From assembly GCA_022758985.1 (NCBI GenBank), contig JAEMQC010000019.1, positions 1 through 7,561 on the forward strand: a DNA stretch of 7,561 bases, given 5' to 3'. Numbering within the stretch: the first letter of the stretch is position 1; every line of letters begins with the position of its first letter. The position numbers were made by a program, and so were the translations under genes. Below, piece after piece: positions 5,906-7,561 of the stretch. Source of the DNA: Campylobacteraceae bacterium (GTDB lineage Bacteria; Campylobacterota; Campylobacteria; Campylobacterales; UBA6016). The notes under the pieces are model-generated. The model did no database searches. It was not told the origin of the DNA and saw nothing but the letters and a program-made list of their open reading frames with translations.

Positions 5906-6872
5906 GATAACCACGCAGATAAAAATAATAGGCCTCAGCCTATCTTTAATAGCCATAGCTCTTATATTGCTGACTTTAAACCTAAACCAAAAAAGCAAAA
6001 ACGATAGTATAGTCGTCAATATAGCCGGTAAAGAGAGGATGTTGACGCAAAAAATGGCAAAGGAGCTGCTCTTAAATAGCGTCCGAAGCGAACACGCCTT
6101 TGAAGAGTTTGAGGCCGTAAAAGCCGAGTTTTTAGCAAATCTATCAGATCTTACAAACGGCAACGAAAAAACAAATATCACGCCACCCCCTTCGGACGAC
6201 ATACGAAGTAGGCTTCAAAACATAAAACATAAAAGCGATCTGTTTTTTGCCGTATCCGAAAAAATAAAAAACGGCGATAACACAAAACAGACGATAGACT
6301 CTATGTACCTGATAAACAACGAACTTCTAAAAGCCATAGACGATACGGTGTGGAGCTATACCAGAGAGTTCGAGGCGAAAAAAGAGAGGTTACAGATACT
6401 CCAATACGTCGGCGGAGCGCTGATCTTTATGGCGGTGATGCTAAGTATGTATCTAACCAAAAAAATAGAGGTCAAATTTGATAAGTTCTTGAGCGAGACG
6501 AAAGAGATAGGCGCCCTAAAATGCGACGAGCACGAGGCTATCATAGACGCTCCGGAGGGCAGCGGAGAACTGGATCAGGCCAAAAACGAACTAAAAAGCT
6601 TCATGCGCAAAGTAGAAAAAGTTGTATCGAAAGCGCAAAAAGCGTTAGACGAGTCTCAAAACGCCATAGCGGAGCTTGAAGCTAGCACAAAAACTATAGA
6701 AACAAGGCTAAAAGATGGCAAGATAGACGAAAATACAAAAAAAGAGATGGAGAGCTATATAGACAAAAGCGAAGATCTCACAATAACATCGCTTGAGGAT
6801 ATAGCCTGCACGAAAGAGATGCTGCAAAAATTTAGCCAAACACTAAGCGAAATAAATAAAAAAATAGAATAA
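5898..6872 (+). CDS. Membrane sensor protein with NarX/PilJ-type P-box periplasmic domain and no output domain
   Basis: This 324-residue protein has a first membrane helix at about residues 8-28, a periplasmic mostly helical domain at about 30-165, a second helix at about 167-187 and a cytoplasmic tail of ~135 residues. Just after the first helix, NIAGKERMLTQKMAKELLL (41-59) matches the P-box of NarX/NarQ and the PilJ-type N-terminal domain; R47 sits where NarX Arg54 contacts nitrate or nitrite at the dimer interface. The tail (about 220-324) is charged and predicted coiled coil, but shows no histidine-kinase motif, no clear HAMP and no chemoreceptor hairpin tip. The frame is intact to its TAA, so it is either naturally output-less or signals by protein contact. 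It overlaps the Crp/Fnr gene by 8 bases and ends the operon. Nitrate/nitrite sensing is inferred from the P-box and the context. Confidence 0.85.
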   Translation: MNKITTQIKIIGLSLSLIAIALILLTLNLNQKSKNDSIVVNIAGKERMLTQKMAKELLLNSVRSEHAFEEFEAVKAEFLANLSDLTNGNEKTNITPPPSDDIRSRLQNIKHKSDLFFAVSEKIKNGDNTKQTIDSMYLINNELLKAIDDTVWSYTREFEAKKERLQILQYVGGALIFMAVMLSMYLTKKIEVKFDKFLSETKEIGALKCDEHEAIIDAPEGSGELDQAKNELKSFMRKVEKVVSKAQKALDESQNAIAELEASTKTIETRLKDGKIDENTKKEMESYIDKSEDLTITSLEDIACTKEMLQKFSQTLSEINKKIE

Positions 6873-6875
6873 AAC

Positions 6876-7556
6876 CTAAAAATCCAAATATCTAATCGGA
6901 ATTTTTGACTCCACTCTAGATATATCAAACATTTTAACGCTATGGGGCAGATTGCCGAAAGTTGGATTTTGCGTCCTCGCCTTCTGAACCGTATAAATAC
7001 CCCTATAGCCAAAGTTATAAAGCTCGTCGGCCATTCTAGAAACAGTCGCTTCGTCTATATACTCAGGATACACGGTCGTACGAACAGAAAAATCAAAATT
7101 AAGCTCCAATAACCCTCTTATAGTTCTTTCAAAGAGATTGTATGCCGCAGCTGTGGTAATTACCTCAAACATCTCTTTTGGGGCTTTGAAATCAAGCGCT
7201 ATCTTATCGACAAGGGAGTTTTTTGCCAGTTCTATGGCCGTTTTGGGTCTTATGCCGCTGGTATCGGTCTTTACCATAAAGCCTAGGTTTTTTAACTTTT
7301 CGCAAAAACCGTCTATACCGTCATACATACAGCACTCCCCTCCAGACAACACTACTCCGTCAATCCAATCGCTCCTTTTTGACAGAAATTCGATATCCTC
7401 CGTTTCGCTTATCTCTCCCTCTCCGGCCGCAATATGAGGATTGTGACAATATATACACCTAAGCGGGCATCCGGCAAACCAAACAACGGAGGCCACAACC
7501 CCTTCATAATCTATGAGCGTATGAGGGGTTATGTCATATATAGGCTTAGAAACCAT
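6876..7556 (-). CDS. nrdG: Radical-SAM activating protein, NrdG type (anaerobic ribonucleoside-triphosphate reductase activase)
   Basis: NrdG-type activases use a [4Fe-4S] cluster and S-adenosylmethionine to install the glycyl radical on the anaerobic ribonucleotide reductase NrdD. The 226-residue protein carries the radical-SAM signature C30-x3-C34-x2-C37-H-N-P, preceded by DITPHTLIDYEG as in the NrdG2 subfamily, the SAM-contacting GGE at 72-74, and KTDTSG and KIALDFKAP further on. The GGE is followed by two cysteines (C75, C76) where family members usually have P-T. The ATG at 7556 is near the window edge and the frame is open to the edge, so an earlier start cannot be excluded. It converges with the nap-linked operon with only 3 bases between stops and seems unrelated to nitrate respiration beyond use under low oxygen. 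A different glycyl-radical or other radical-SAM target is possible because no NrdD is in view. Confidence 0.85.
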   Translation of the reverse strand: MVSKPIYDITPHTLIDYEGVVASVVWFAGCPLRCIYCHNPHIAAGEGEISETEDIEFLSKRSDWIDGVVLSGGECCMYDGIDGFCEKLKNLGFMVKTDTSGIRPKTAIELAKNSLVDKIALDFKAPKEMFEVITTAAAYNLFERTIRGLLELNFDFSVRTTVYPEYIDEATVSRMADELYNFGYRGIYTVQKARTQNPTFGNLPHSVKMFDISRVESKIPIRYLDF

Positions 7557-7561
7557 GTCCG

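Noticed and set aside
5783..6202. Minus-strand open frame of 139 codons (and another at 5218-5577)
   Set aside because: They lie antisense to the regulator and sensor genes, have low-complexity hydrophobic/serine-rich products and no motif; they are shadows of the coding strand.
5898..6872. Possible truncated chemoreceptor or histidine kinase pseudogene
   Set aside because: The frame is intact, the tail reads as a regular coiled coil up to the stop, and the next gene begins at once on the other strand with no remnant of an output domain.

Overview
The window carries most of a periplasmic nitrate reductase (nap) operon from a Campylobacterota (epsilonproteobacterial) genome. The order napA-napG-napH-napB-napF-napL-napD, with no napC between them, is the arrangement known from Wolinella and (without napF) Campylobacter jejuni. 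Frequent ATA/AGA codons and tightly overlapping genes fit that phylum; a Campylobacter of the oral/curvus-rectus type or a close relative is a reasonable guess, but the genus cannot be fixed from this sequence alone.

Layout, + strand: positions 1-728 hold the C-terminal quarter of NapA (catalytic molybdenum subunit). NapG and NapH (739-2366) are the iron-sulfur quinol dehydrogenase, NapB (2370-2957) the dihaem electron-transfer subunit, NapF (2959-3453) a cytoplasmic four-motif ferredoxin-like maturation protein, NapL (3450-4376) an exported beta-propeller protein of unclear role, and NapD (4373-4717) the chaperone for the NapA Tat signal. Electrons are expected to run menaquinol -> NapH -> NapG -> NapB -> NapA -> nitrate.

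Directly after napD, with overlapping start and stop codons, come three sensory genes (4717-6872): a small soluble PAS protein almost identical in motif to the FAD-binding PAS domain of the Aer/CetB energy-taxis sensors, a Crp/Fnr-family regulator lacking an iron-sulfur cysteine set and a recognisable cAMP cassette, and a two-helix membrane protein whose periplasmic part has a NarX/PilJ-type P-box but which has no kinase, HAMP or chemoreceptor output. Being translationally coupled to nap, they look like a redox- and nitrate/nitrite-sensing module made together with the enzyme. This is the most interesting part of the window.

On the - strand (6876-7556), converging on the operon with a 3-base gap, lies a radical-SAM activase of the NrdG type (anaerobic ribonucleotide reductase activation). 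Its start lies at the window edge. The nap promoter, the start of napA and any partner of the radical-SAM gene are outside the window. No RNA genes, mobile elements, CRISPR arrays or clear terminators were seen, and no stretch above 300 bases lacks a gene.
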